Position numbers and translations under genes: made by a program
Notes under the pieces: generated by a model
Seen by the model: the letters and a program-made list of their open reading frames with translations, nothing else
What the model was told of the DNA's origin: nothing
Database searches by the model: none
In this document: piece after piece, positions 16,039 to 24,977 of the stretch
How positions within the stretch are numbered: position 1 is the stretch's first letter
Layout: each line of letters starts with the position of its first letter
From: Salegentibacter sp. Hel_I_6
Lineage (GTDB): Bacteria > Bacteroidota > Bacteroidia > Flavobacteriales > Flavobacteriaceae
DNA: 64,000 bases
NCBI RefSeq assembly: GCF_000745315.1
Contig: NZ_JQNQ01000001.1
Span: 2,294,001 to 2,358,000 of the forward strand
Direction of reading: 5' to 3'

Positions 16039-19000
16039 ATGAGCAATAAGTTCCCTGAATATAAAGGACTTGACTTACCAAAAGTAGCTGAGGAAATCTT
16101 AAGTTACTGGAAAGAGAACGATATTTTTGAAAAGAGCGTAACCACCCGAGAAGGGAAGGAGCCTTTCGTGTTTTTTGAAGGTCCACCTTCTGCAAACGGA
16201 CTTCCGGGAATTCACCACGTAATGGCGCGAGCTATTAAGGATATTTTTTGTCGCTATAAAACCCAAAAAGGATACCAGGTAAAACGTAAAGCCGGTTGGG
16301 ATACTCACGGTCTTCCGGTAGAACTTGGTGTAGAAAAAGAACTGGGGATTACCAAAGAAGATATTGGGAACAAGATTTCTGTAGAAAAGTATAATGAAGC
16401 TTGTAAAAATGCGGTAATGCGCTACACTGATGTGTGGAACGATCTTACCGAAAAAATAGGCTATTGGGTAGATATGGAAGATCCATACGTTACCTATAAA
16501 TCAAAATATATGGAAACAGTTTGGTGGCTGCTTTCCGAAATTTATAAAAAAGACCTTATTTATAAGGGCTACACCATCCAGCCTTATTCTCCGAAAGCGG
16601 GAACGGGATTAAGTTCACACGAGCTCAACCAACCTGGAACTTACCAGGACGTAACCGATACAACGGTAACAGCGATGTTTAAAATTACTGATGCTTCAGC
16701 GGCTTCAGTAAAAGAGGATCTGGAAGGTGCATTTTTAATCGCCTGGACCACGACCCCTTGGACCTTGCCTTCCAACACAGCCTTAACAGTAGGGCCAAAA
16801 ATCGAATATGTTTCAGTAAAAACATATAACCAGTACACTTTTGAGCCAATCACTATTTTGGTTGCAAAGGCACTGGCTAAGGCTCAATTTGATAAAAAGT
16901 TTACCCAAGTTGAAACCGAAGAGGAACTTAAAGCTTATACTGAAGGCGATAAAAAGATTCCATTTTTAATCGGGGAAACTTTTACAGGAAAGGATCTTGT
17001 TGGGATAAAATTTGAGCAATTGTTGCCTTATGCATTACCTGCAGAAAATCCTGAAAATGCTTTTCGTGTAATTGCCGGAGATTTTGTGACTACAGAAGAC
17101 GGTACCGGAATTGTGCATACTTCACCAACTTTTGGTGCAGACGATGCGCTGGTAGCTAAACAAGCTACACCGCAAGTTCCGCCATTATTGGTGAAAGATG
17201 AAAATGGAAACCTTGTTCCGTTGGTAGATCTTCAGGGGAAATTTAGACCAGAAATGGGCGAATTTGCCGGGAAGTATGTGAAGAACGAATATTATGACGA
17301 AGGGCAGGCACCAGAGAAATCTGTAGACGTTGAACTTGCTATAAAACTAAAAGAAGAAAATCGTGCTTTTAAAGTAGAGAAATATGTTCACAGCTATCCA
17401 AATTGCTGGAGAACCGATAAACCTATTTTATACTATCCGTTGGATTCCTGGTTCATAAAAGTAACCGAATTCAAGGAACGCATGCATGAATTGAATAAAG
17501 GCATTAACTGGAAACCAAAGTCTACCGGTGAGGGTCGTTTTGGAAACTGGTTGGCTAATGCAAACGACTGGAATTTATCCAGAAGTCGTTATTGGGGAAT
17601 TCCGTTGCCAATTTGGAGAACCGAAGAAGGGAAAGAGGAAAAGCTTATCGGTTCTATTGCAGAATTGAAAGAAGAAATGGCGAAGTCGGTTAAAGCCGGC
17701 TTTATGGATAAAGATATTTTTGAAGGTTTTGAACCCGGAAATATGAGTGAAGAAAACTACGATCTGGTAGATCTTCACAAGAACGTGGTTGATGAAATTA
17801 CGCTTGTTTCAGATTCTGGCAAACCAATGAAACGCGAAGCAGATCTTATTGATGTTTGGTTCGATTCTGGTTCTATGCCTTATGCGCAGTGGCATTATCC
17901 ATTTGAAAATAAGGAAAAAGTAGAAGAAGGAGAACGTCAGGCCGATTTCATAGCCGAAGGCGTTGACCAAACCAGAGGTTGGTTCTATACCCTGCACGCT
18001 ATCGCTACGATGATCTTTGATGATGTAGCTTATAAAAACGTAGTTTCTAACGGACTTGTGTTAGATAAAAACGGACAAAAAATGTCTAAACGTTTGGGTA
18101 ACGCCGCCGATCCGTTTGAAACTTTGGCAGCTTTTGGTCCCGATGCTACGCGTTGGTATATGGTTTCCAATGCGAACCCGTGGGATAATCTAAAATTTGA
18201 TATTGAAGGAATAGCTGAGGTGCGCCGTAAATTTTTCGGGACACTTTATAATACGTATTCATTCTTCACTTTATATGCGAATATTGATAATTTCACCTAT
18301 AAAGAAGAGGATGTGCCTTTAGCTGAAAGACCCGAGATAGATCGTTGGATACTTTCAGAATTGCATACACTTATAGAGAAAGTAGATAAATTCTATGCAG
18401 ATTATGAACCTACCAGGGCAACCCGGGCAATTTCAGAATTTGTGCAGGAAAATCTTAGTAACTGGTTTGTGCGGTTAAGCCGAAGAAGATTCTGGAAAGG
18501 CGATTATCAGCAAGATAAAATTTCAGCATATCAAACACTTTATACCTGTTTAGTTGAAGTGACCAAACTGGGTGCACCGGTGGCGCCGTTCTTTATGGAT
18601 AGGCTTTACAAAGACTTAAACAAGAGTACACAAAAAGAAAACTTTGAATCGGTACATTTGGCTGAATTTTCAAAGTATGATGAGAAATTTGTTGATAAGT
18701 CTTTAGAACGAAAAATGGAGAAAGCTCAAACCATTTCTTCATTGGTTTTATCGCTTAGAAAGAAGGAAATGATAAAAGTAAGACAACCGTTGCAAAGAGT
18801 AATGATTCCGGTGCTTGACGAAGAGCAACGTGAAGAAATTCAGGCGGTTGAAGACTTGATAAAGTCTGAAGTAAATGTAAAAGAACTTCAGCTTATAGAT
18901 GATGCTTCAGGACTGCTGGTGAAGCAAATAAAACCAAATTTTAAGGTTCTTGGCCCAAGATTTGGAAAGGATATGAAGCTGGTAGTCAAAGAGATAAATA

Positions 19001-19440
19001 AATTCACTCCAGAAGATATTACAAAGATAGAGCGAGAAGGAAATATTGCAATAAATCTTAACGGAGAAATGATTAAATTAGCTTCTGAAGAAGTGGAAAT
19101 CACTTCTCAGGATATTGAAGGCTGGTTAGTTGCAAGCAGTGGTAATATTACCGTAGCTTTAGACGTTAGTATCTCTGAGGAATTAAAAAAGGAAGGAATT
19201 GCCAGGGAATTGGTAAATAGAATACAGAATATGAGAAAAGATTCTGGTTTTGAAGTTACCGATACCATTGAAGTGACCCTACAAAGAGACGGTATTGTCG
19301 AGGATGCCGTTAACCAAAATATAACCTATATCAAGAATGAAACATTAACTGCAAGTCTCGAATTTGCAGAGGTGGTAACTGAAGGAGCCGAGGTGGCTTT
19401 TGACGATATTACCACTAAAATGTTTATTAAAAAACATTAG
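16039..19440 (+). CDS. ileS: Isoleucyl-tRNA synthetase, long IleS2 type with swapped GIHH signature
   Basis: Charges tRNA-Ile; class Ia synthetase in the cytoplasm. The 1133 residues exceed the roughly 930 of E. coli-type IleS and fit the eukaryote-like IleS2 branch. The Rossmann-fold signature reads PPSANGLPGIHHVMAR, with G57-I-H-H60 where HIGH is usual: positions 1 and 3 are exchanged. The KMSKR loop is intact near 681 (GQKMSKRLGNAADP). The editing domain has AWTTTPWTLPSNTAL and the C-terminal anticodon-binding domain is complete. A swapped GxHH motif is known in IleS2 enzymes with very high mupirocin tolerance. It is followed 4 bases later by the DksA-like gene. Confidence 0.95.
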   Translation: MSNKFPEYKGLDLPKVAEEILSYWKENDIFEKSVTTREGKEPFVFFEGPPSANGLPGIHHVMARAIKDIFCRYKTQKGYQVKRKAGWDTHGLPVELGVEKELGITKEDIGNKISVEKYNEACKNAVMRYTDVWNDLTEKIGYWVDMEDPYVTYKSKYMETVWWLLSEIYKKDLIYKGYTIQPYSPKAGTGLSSHELNQPGTYQDVTDTTVTAMFKITDASAASVKEDLEGAFLIAWTTTPWTLPSNTALTVGPKIEYVSVKTYNQYTFEPITILVAKALAKAQFDKKFTQVETEEELKAYTEGDKKIPFLIGETFTGKDLVGIKFEQLLPYALPAENPENAFRVIAGDFVTTEDGTGIVHTSPTFGADDALVAKQATPQVPPLLVKDENGNLVPLVDLQGKFRPEMGEFAGKYVKNEYYDEGQAPEKSVDVELAIKLKEENRAFKVEKYVHSYPNCWRTDKPILYYPLDSWFIKVTEFKERMHELNKGINWKPKSTGEGRFGNWLANANDWNLSRSRYWGIPLPIWRTEEGKEEKLIGSIAELKEEMAKSVKAGFMDKDIFEGFEPGNMSEENYDLVDLHKNVVDEITLVSDSGKPMKREADLIDVWFDSGSMPYAQWHYPFENKEKVEEGERQADFIAEGVDQTRGWFYTLHAIATMIFDDVAYKNVVSNGLVLDKNGQKMSKRLGNAADPFETLAAFGPDATRWYMVSNANPWDNLKFDIEGIAEVRRKFFGTLYNTYSFFTLYANIDNFTYKEEDVPLAERPEIDRWILSELHTLIEKVDKFYADYEPTRATRAISEFVQENLSNWFVRLSRRRFWKGDYQQDKISAYQTLYTCLVEVTKLGAPVAPFFMDRLYKDLNKSTQKENFESVHLAEFSKYDEKFVDKSLERKMEKAQTISSLVLSLRKKEMIKVRQPLQRVMIPVLDEEQREEIQAVEDLIKSEVNVKELQLIDDASGLLVKQIKPNFKVLGPRFGKDMKLVVKEINKFTPEDITKIEREGNIAINLNGEMIKLASEEVEITSQDIEGWLVASSGNITVALDVSISEELKKEGIARELVNRIQNMRKDSGFEVTDTIEVTLQRDGIVEDAVNQNITYIKNETLTASLEFAEVVTEGAEVAFDDITTKMFIKKH

Positions 19441-19444
19441 AATT

Positions 19445-19828
19445 ATGGCAACTGAAGTAAAAGAACGGTATAGCGATGCCGAATTAGCTGAGTTTAAGGC
19501 CCTGATTAAAGGCAAAATAGAAAGAGCGCAAGAGCAATTGGCTATCTATCAAAATGCTTATAAAAATGATGGAAACAACGGTACAGATGATACCGCCCCC
19601 ACATTTAAAGCCTTTGAAGAAGGTAGTGAAACGATGAGTAAGGAAGCGAACTCACAATTAGCTATTAGACAGGAAAAGTTTATTCGTGATCTCAAAAATG
19701 CATTAAACCGTATTGAGAATAAAACCTACGGAATATGCCGTGTAACTGGGAAATTAATCGCAAAAGAGCGTTTAAAACTGGTGCCGCACGCTACCTTAAG
19801 TATAGAAGCTAAGAATATGCAGAAATAA
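19445..19828 (+). CDS. DksA/TraR-family regulator lacking the zinc finger
   Basis: A 127-residue DksA/TraR-type protein, a family that binds the RNA polymerase secondary channel. It has an N-terminal coiled coil (YSDAELAEFKALIKGKIERAQEQL), the acidic turn region with DDTAPTFKAFEEG, and the globular end NKTYGICRVTGKLIAKERLKLVPHATLSIEAKN. Canonical members have four zinc cysteines here; only the first remains (C-R-V-T, and S-I-E-A instead of CxxC), a state I know from other Bacteroidota. The ATG at 19445 gives the expected family start; the frame also runs open upstream into ileS. Likely co-transcribed with ileS. Confidence 0.8.
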   Translation: MATEVKERYSDAELAEFKALIKGKIERAQEQLAIYQNAYKNDGNNGTDDTAPTFKAFEEGSETMSKEANSQLAIRQEKFIRDLKNALNRIENKTYGICRVTGKLIAKERLKLVPHATLSIEAKNMQK

Positions 19829-19853
19829 ATGTTCACTGAATATTTTAAAATAT

Positions 19854-19889
19854 AGCGTCCCTTTGCTAGTGCTTTGGGACGTTTTTTTT
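19854..19889 (+). terminator. Terminator after the ileS-dksA-like pair
   Basis: CGTCCC (19856-19861) pairs with GGGACG (19876-19881), followed by eight T. Confidence 0.8.
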
Positions 19890-19994
19890 AAATAAATAAT
19901 AACCTAAGAAATTGCTTATCAGAAGCTGATTTTTAGCCGGGTAAAAAATAAATAATATTAGTATTTTAGCGGCGTTTTAAATTCCACAGAGTTC

Positions 19995-20621
19995 ATGTCC
20001 TTAAAAAAAGCGAGTATTATTATCGTTTTGGTACTTCTAATAGACCAAATTTCAAAATTTTATATCAAAACAAATTTTTCGCTTGGCGAGGAAGTTCCGG
20101 TTTTTGATTGGTTCAGGATTTTATTTGTGGAAAATGAAGGAATGGCCTGGGGAACCAAAATTCCTGGGGAATATGGAAAGTTAATTCTTACCCTTTTTAG
20201 ATTGGTTGCCATTGTTGGTATTGGCTATTGGTTATGGGATTCGGTTAGAAAAAATGGTTCCCGAATTTTAATAACCGCAATAGCCTTAATCTTCGCAGGG
20301 GCTTTTGGTAATATTATAGACTCTGTTTTCTACGGAATTATCTTTAACGATAGTTACGGCCAGGTTGCTGAATTTATGCCGGCACAAGGCGGCTACGGCA
20401 CCTTATTTCACGGTAAGGTGGTAGATATGCTGTATTTCCCGTTATGGCAGGGAAATCTGCCGGAATGGATTCCTTTCTGGGGCGGAAATTATTTCACATT
20501 CTTTGAGCCGGTCTTCAATATAGCCGATACCGCAATTAGTGCAGGCGTAATTTTACTATTACTTTTTAATAAGCGTGCCTTCCCTAAAGAAGAGGAAGAC
20601 TCAAAAGAAAGTAGTAACTAA
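19995..20621 (+). CDS. lspA: Lipoprotein signal peptidase (signal peptidase II)
   Basis: Inner-membrane aspartyl protease that cleaves prolipoproteins after lipidation. The 208-residue protein has four hydrophobic segments. Family boxes are present: DQISKFYIK, FVENEGMAWG, FGNIIDSVFYG, then the catalytic aspartates in GKVVDMLYFPLW and FNIADTAISAG. A loop insertion around FNDSYGQVAEFMPAQGGYGT is typical of Bacteroidota LspA. Its stop codon overlaps the stop of the convergent response-regulator gene. Its substrates would include the lipoproteins encoded in this window. Confidence 0.95.
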   Translation: MSLKKASIIIVLVLLIDQISKFYIKTNFSLGEEVPVFDWFRILFVENEGMAWGTKIPGEYGKLILTLFRLVAIVGIGYWLWDSVRKNGSRILITAIALIFAGAFGNIIDSVFYGIIFNDSYGQVAEFMPAQGGYGTLFHGKVVDMLYFPLWQGNLPEWIPFWGGNYFTFFEPVFNIADTAISAGVILLLLFNKRAFPKEEEDSKESSN

Positions 20622-21040
20622 GCAGCAGCATGACCATTGCGGTCAAAAATCTTCTCGAATTTCTTCAATTCTATTGGTTTGATTAAATAATCTGTAACCA
20701 GGTTAAAAGATTTTGCCCTTTCGAGATCTCTAGGATCTATGGAAGAACTTACTACGTACAGCGTGATTTTCTTTTCGAAGTTATTCTTTATCTTAATAAA
20801 TTCATTTAGAAATTCCCAGCCATCCATAACCGGCATGTTGATATCAAGAAAAATAATGTCTGGAAGTTTTTCTTCGGAAGCATTTTCCAGGATCAATTTA
20901 AAATGATCAAAGGCTTCCATGCCGTTTTTAAAAATGAGAAGATTTTTTGATAGTTTTTTAATTTCAATAATCTTCTTAACAAGATTCACGTATATTTTGT
21001 CATCGTCAATAATACACGCCAATTCTACTTTTTGCCCCAT
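20618..21040 (-). CDS. Single-domain response regulator
   Basis: A 140-residue receiver domain with no output domain. The phosphorylation site is D66 (DIIFLDINMPVMDGWEF), the acidic pocket is D12-D14 (CIIDDDKIY), the switch Ser/Thr lies in YVVSSS (96-100), and the lysine is K121 in LIKPIE. It lies 21 bases downstream of the histidine kinase gene on the same strand, so the two form a two-component pair. Without an output domain it may relay phosphate or act by protein contact. Confidence 0.9.
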   Translation of the reverse strand: MGQKVELACIIDDDKIYVNLVKKIIEIKKLSKNLLIFKNGMEAFDHFKLILENASEEKLPDIIFLDINMPVMDGWEFLNEFIKIKNNFEKKITLYVVSSSIDPRDLERAKSFNLVTDYLIKPIELKKFEKIFDRNGHAAA

Positions 21041-21061
21041 AAGAATTAGTGTTTAGTTTTT

Positions 21062-22510
21062 TTAAAATTTAATTTTAAATGTAGTGCCTACATCTACGGT
21101 GCTGGTTACCGAGATTGAACCCCCAAGTGTTTCTACCTGATTTTTAGTTATAAAAAGTCCAATGCCCCGGGAATCCAGGTTCTCATGAAAGGTTTTATAC
21201 ATCCCAAACATTTTGTCACCATATTGATCCAGGTCAATGCCTAAACCATTATCACTAACCTCCAAAAAACAGGTTTCGTTCTCAATATAGGTTTGAATAT
21301 AAATCACCGGTTTTCTACCAGGATGTTTATATTTTATGGCATTTGTGATTAAATTTAGTAAAATACTTTCAAGATACTCAGGTATATAGCTAATTTCTTT
21401 TAGGGCGTGAAATTCAGCTACAATTTTGGCATTTTCTCGATTTATTAAGGATGAAGTTGAAGCCATTACCCCACTTAATGCTTTTTCAAAGGAAACTATA
21501 CGGCGTTCTTTGTGTAAAATTGATTGTTTATTTACAATTTCGTTTAGCTCATTTATAGCTAAATCCAGGTTTTCAGAAATATCCATCACATTTGGAATTA
21601 ATTCAATTTTATCTTTATCGGTTTTAGCATCTTTAAGCAATTCTACAATTAAACAAAGATTGCTGCTGTGAGACCGTAAATTGTGAGAAACAATATGCGC
21701 GAAATTAAATAACCTGGAATTTTGTGTAGCAATGATATCCAGAGAATTCTGTAAATTAAGTTCGTTAATTTTCTGTTCGTTAATGTCCTGAAATACACCG
21801 CGAATCCCAATAATATTCTGGTCTTCATTATAAACTGGTTTTCCGGTAGCACGCACCCAAAAATCTTTTTTGTAAAGATTGCGCATCTTTAATTCTACTT
21901 TAAACGGAATACCATATTTCTCACATTTTTCAAAAGCAGAAATTACAACTGGATGTTCTTCTGGGGCATAGAATTTAAAATGCTCTTCGTATGGCGGTTG
22001 GTAATCTAGCGGGCAATCTATTATTTTTTTAGTAACGGAGTCCCAGTAAATATTCTTATTAACCGTGTCTATATACCAGCCCCCGGTTGTGGTCATTTGG
22101 GCAGTCTCTCTATAATAGAAGAAATTTTCTTCTATTGTGTACTGGTCTCGTTTGTTTTGGTGGATATTTACAAATAATAATACAGCTGTTTCCTTGTTGT
22201 TTTCTTTGTTTTTGAGATTTCGACACTCAAACCAGCGGTATTTCCCGTTGCTAAGTTTTAGTTTAAGTTCAATGTTGAAGGCTTCATTTTCTTCGGTTAG
22301 TTTATCGAAATACACTCTAAAGTCGTAGCGATAATCCTGATGCAGAATTTCCTTCAGAAAAAATTCGAAATGGGATTCAGAAAATTCAGGGTTTCCTACA
22401 AGGGTATTAAAATGCTCTGACCAGCTTACCTCTTTATTGAGAAGGCTGATCTTCCAATAAGCGATATCAAAATCTTCAAGAATGCTGTTTAATTGAAGGT
22501 CGTTTAGCAT
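21062..22510 (-). CDS. PAS-domain sensor histidine kinase
   Basis: A 482-residue soluble kinase: no transmembrane segment is evident. PAS-type regions occupy about 10-125 and 125-250 (SNGKYRWFECR; WVRATGKPVYNEDQNIIGIRGVFQDINEQK is a classic PAC end). The phosphoacceptor is H276 in FAHIVSHNLRSHSSNL, the HNLR form frequent in Bacteroidota kinases. The ATPase domain has the N box around N390 (LLNLITNAIKYKHPGRKP), G1 DNGLGID near 420 and G2 SRGIGLFITK. It is the first gene of the kinase-regulator pair. The signal is probably cytoplasmic but unknown. Confidence 0.9.
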   Translation of the reverse strand: MLNDLQLNSILEDFDIAYWKISLLNKEVSWSEHFNTLVGNPEFSESHFEFFLKEILHQDYRYDFRVYFDKLTEENEAFNIELKLKLSNGKYRWFECRNLKNKENNKETAVLLFVNIHQNKRDQYTIEENFFYYRETAQMTTTGGWYIDTVNKNIYWDSVTKKIIDCPLDYQPPYEEHFKFYAPEEHPVVISAFEKCEKYGIPFKVELKMRNLYKKDFWVRATGKPVYNEDQNIIGIRGVFQDINEQKINELNLQNSLDIIATQNSRLFNFAHIVSHNLRSHSSNLCLIVELLKDAKTDKDKIELIPNVMDISENLDLAINELNEIVNKQSILHKERRIVSFEKALSGVMASTSSLINRENAKIVAEFHALKEISYIPEYLESILLNLITNAIKYKHPGRKPVIYIQTYIENETCFLEVSDNGLGIDLDQYGDKMFGMYKTFHENLDSRGIGLFITKNQVETLGGSISVTSTVDVGTTFKIKF

Positions 22511-22558
22511 TAAAGGGGCGAAAGTTTTGTTAAAAATAACAGAATACTTCCTAATTCC

Positions 22559-23128
22559 CTAATTTTTAAACCTATATATTTTATTAGGAGAAACGCAGTA
22601 ATCTAAAGGAATATCACTGCTGAATAATTCTTTAAAAGGGGATTCTGCCTCGAAGAAGGAAAGGCCGATCTTTATAACATCGGGTTTGCATTCACTTAGA
22701 AAAGTATCGTAAAAACCCTTACCGTAGCCAATGCGATGACCTTTTTCGTCAAATGCCAAAAGCGGAACAAAAACGACCTCTATTTGCTGCGGTGCTATTG
22801 GAATGCCGCCTTCCGGTTCAGGAATATTCCATCTATTTTTTCTAATCACGCTGCTATCGGTGAGTAAAAAATGTTCCAGTTTATGCTCTGCAATATTAGT
22901 CTTGGAAAGCACTACATTTTTATCTTTCCCCTGGAGGATATGCAAGATGTTTTCGGTATCAATTTCTTTCTGTTCTGCAATGCTTAGAAAAAGATGGTAG
23001 AATTCTTTTTCCCAAATAGGTAATTCCAACAACTTGTTAGCGATTTCCAGGCTTAATTTTTCAATTTCTTCTCTGGAAAGTTCTAAACGTAAAGCTTTGT
23101 ATTTTTTTCGTAATTCGGCTTTATTCAT
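22559..23128 (-). CDS. 5-formyltetrahydrofolate cyclo-ligase
   Basis: Converts 5-formyl-THF to 5,10-methenyl-THF with ATP (one-carbon pool repair). The 189 residues start with MNKAELRKKYKALR, the usual N-terminus, and show DEKGHRIGYGKGFYDTFL, the signature glycine/tyrosine-rich substrate loop, and KIGLSFF near the C-terminus. An upstream ATG would add 16 unfitting residues, so I start at 23128. It overlaps the end of the aspartoacylase-like gene by 8 bases and is the last gene of that operon. Confidence 0.9.
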   Translation of the reverse strand: MNKAELRKKYKALRLELSREEIEKLSLEIANKLLELPIWEKEFYHLFLSIAEQKEIDTENILHILQGKDKNVVLSKTNIAEHKLEHFLLTDSSVIRKNRWNIPEPEGGIPIAPQQIEVVFVPLLAFDEKGHRIGYGKGFYDTFLSECKPDVIKIGLSFFEAESPFKELFSSDIPLDYCVSPNKIYRFKN

Positions 23129-24101
23129 CTTTTGGCGGTGCTGAAATATGAAAAATGGCATCGCCCTGGTATACAATGGGAGATTCGTTTACATTGATAA
23201 CATATCCCGAATTTACAGCTTTAATCTTATGCCTAAATTTTCCGTAAGGATCAGTAATAGTGCCAATATATTCACCTTTCTCTACATGTTTTCCACAGGG
23301 AATTTTTACGTGCAATAATCCGCTGTATTTGGCGCGCATCCAATTGGTGTTCTCAATAACCACTGTTTCGGTAATAGCATCGGGATAATCAAATCTAGGA
23401 TTAAGCATTTCGAGATAGCTTAAGATTCTCATTGCTCCTTCTACGCCGTGTTTTGCTATATCTTTATCACTGTTTTGAGATTTTCCACCTTCAAATAGTA
23501 AAACCGGAATTCCTTTTTTTGCACAGGTTTCGCGATACGATTTGGTAATTGTTTTCGAGTGGATAGTAAACGGGGCATTAAAGATCCTGGCATATTTTAA
23601 ACTTTGCTCATCGCCTCGTTTAACTCTTATTTGCGGAGCATTAAATCTGCTCGCGCCACCGGTATGAAAATCTAAACAGAAATTAGCCAGCGGTAATATT
23701 TTCTTTACAAATTGAAAGGCGAATCGACCGGCGAGAGAACCGTGTTTTGTGCCAGGGAACATTCGGTTTAGATCACGGCCATCGGGAAATTCACGACGTA
23801 AATTGAGAAAACCAAATACGTTTACTACAGGAATACAAATAATAGTTCCCTTTTGAGGTTTATTAATTCCTTTGGAAATAATTTGCCTAACGATTTCAAC
23901 ACCGTTAATCTCGTCTCCGTGAATGCCGGCGGTAAGTAAAACTACCGGGCCGGGTTTTTTTGAACGTTCAATAATTACCGGCACCTCTACCGAAGTAGTG
24001 GTATATAACCGGGCCATATTGAAATTGATAGAAGCACTTTTTCCCGGAAGTACTTTTTCTCCCAGTATTTCCAGAACATTGTCACTGGTTATTTTTGCCA
24101 T
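23121..24101 (-). CDS. Succinylglutamate desuccinylase/aspartoacylase-family zinc deacylase
   Basis: A 326-residue M14-like zinc hydrolase of the AstE/AspA family. The zinc ligands appear as H61 and E64 (TAGIHGDEINGVE) and H146 (FCLDFHTGGA), with NVFGFLNLRREFPDGRDLNRMFPG as the arginine-containing substrate segment. The C-terminal beta domain follows (LHVKIPCGKHVEKGEYIGTITDPYG). It lies 3 bases after the RimK-like gene. Since RimK adds glutamate-type residues, this enzyme may remove or process an amino-acid conjugate, but its true substrate is not visible. Confidence 0.85.
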   Translation of the reverse strand: MAKITSDNVLEILGEKVLPGKSASINFNMARLYTTTSVEVPVIIERSKKPGPVVLLTAGIHGDEINGVEIVRQIISKGINKPQKGTIICIPVVNVFGFLNLRREFPDGRDLNRMFPGTKHGSLAGRFAFQFVKKILPLANFCLDFHTGGASRFNAPQIRVKRGDEQSLKYARIFNAPFTIHSKTITKSYRETCAKKGIPVLLFEGGKSQNSDKDIAKHGVEGAMRILSYLEMLNPRFDYPDAITETVVIENTNWMRAKYSGLLHVKIPCGKHVEKGEYIGTITDPYGKFRHKIKAVNSGYVINVNESPIVYQGDAIFHISAPPKDE

Positions 24102-24104
24102 AGG

Positions 24105-24977
24105 CTATACGTTCCGTTCTATATATCTAATTATAGATTTTGCGATATCTTTTCCTGTCGCTTTTTCTATTCCTTCTAATCCTGGAGATGAATTTACTTC
24201 AAGAATTAATGGCCCGCGGGCGCTCTGTAGCATATCTACCCCGGCAACACCAAGTCCCATTGCTTTAGTGGCTTTTACTGCCGCAATTTCTTCTTCATCT
24301 GTAAGTTCAACAACTTCTGCGCTGCCGCCACGATGAAGGTTAGATCTAAACTCACCTTCTTTTCCCTGTCTTTTCATAGCACCAACTACGTGCCCATCTA
24401 CTACAAAAGCCCTAATGTCTCCACCTTTGGCTTCCTCAATAAACTCCTGAACAATTACACGAGCCTGTAAACCATTAAAGGCTTCAATTACAGATTCTGC
24501 TGCGTTATTTGTTTCCGCAAGAACTACTCCTACTCCCTGGGTTCCTTCTAATAACTTTATTACCAAAGGTGTTCCGCCAACCTGTTTAATAACTCCAGAT
24601 ACATCTCTGGAGTAATTGGTGAAAACCGTTTTTGGCAGTCCAATTTTAGCCCGGGAAAGCACCTGTAAACTTCTTAATTTATCACGGCTTCTTACTAAAG
24701 ATTCAGATTCTGTAGTGGTGAACGCGCCCATCATCTCAAACTGTCTTACCACCGCAGTTCCATAAAATGTTACTGAAGCTCCAATTCTAGGAATTACTGC
24801 ATCTACACCTTCTATATACCCTCCTCTATAATAAATATTTGGTTTACGTTTTTCTATAACGATATCACACTTTAGTGGGTCTATAACTTCAACTTCATGT
24901 TTGCGTTTGGTAGCAGCTTCTACAAGGCGTTTTGTAGAATACAAATGGCTATTACGCGAAAGGATTTTTATTTTCAT
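24105..24977 (-). CDS. rimK: RimK-type ATP-grasp ligase (alpha-L-glutamate ligase family)
   Basis: A 290-residue ATP-grasp enzyme with close similarity to RimK, which adds glutamates to the C-terminus of ribosomal protein S6 in enterics. Visible signatures: KIKILSRNSHLYSTKRL at the start, YYRGGYIEGVDAVIPRIGASVTFYG, SRDKLRSLQVLSRAKIGLPKT, GTPLVIKLLEGTQGVGVVLAE, the RAFVVDGHVVGAMKR hinge, and EVNSSPGLEGIE at the metal site. Its start overlaps the stop of the retropepsin-like gene by 4 bases. Whether S6 or another peptide is modified here is unknown. Confidence 0.85.
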   Translation of the reverse strand: MKIKILSRNSHLYSTKRLVEAATKRKHEVEVIDPLKCDIVIEKRKPNIYYRGGYIEGVDAVIPRIGASVTFYGTAVVRQFEMMGAFTTTESESLVRSRDKLRSLQVLSRAKIGLPKTVFTNYSRDVSGVIKQVGGTPLVIKLLEGTQGVGVVLAETNNAAESVIEAFNGLQARVIVQEFIEEAKGGDIRAFVVDGHVVGAMKRQGKEGEFRSNLHRGGSAEVVELTDEEEIAAVKATKAMGLGVAGVDMLQSARGPLILEVNSSPGLEGIEKATGKDIAKSIIRYIERNV

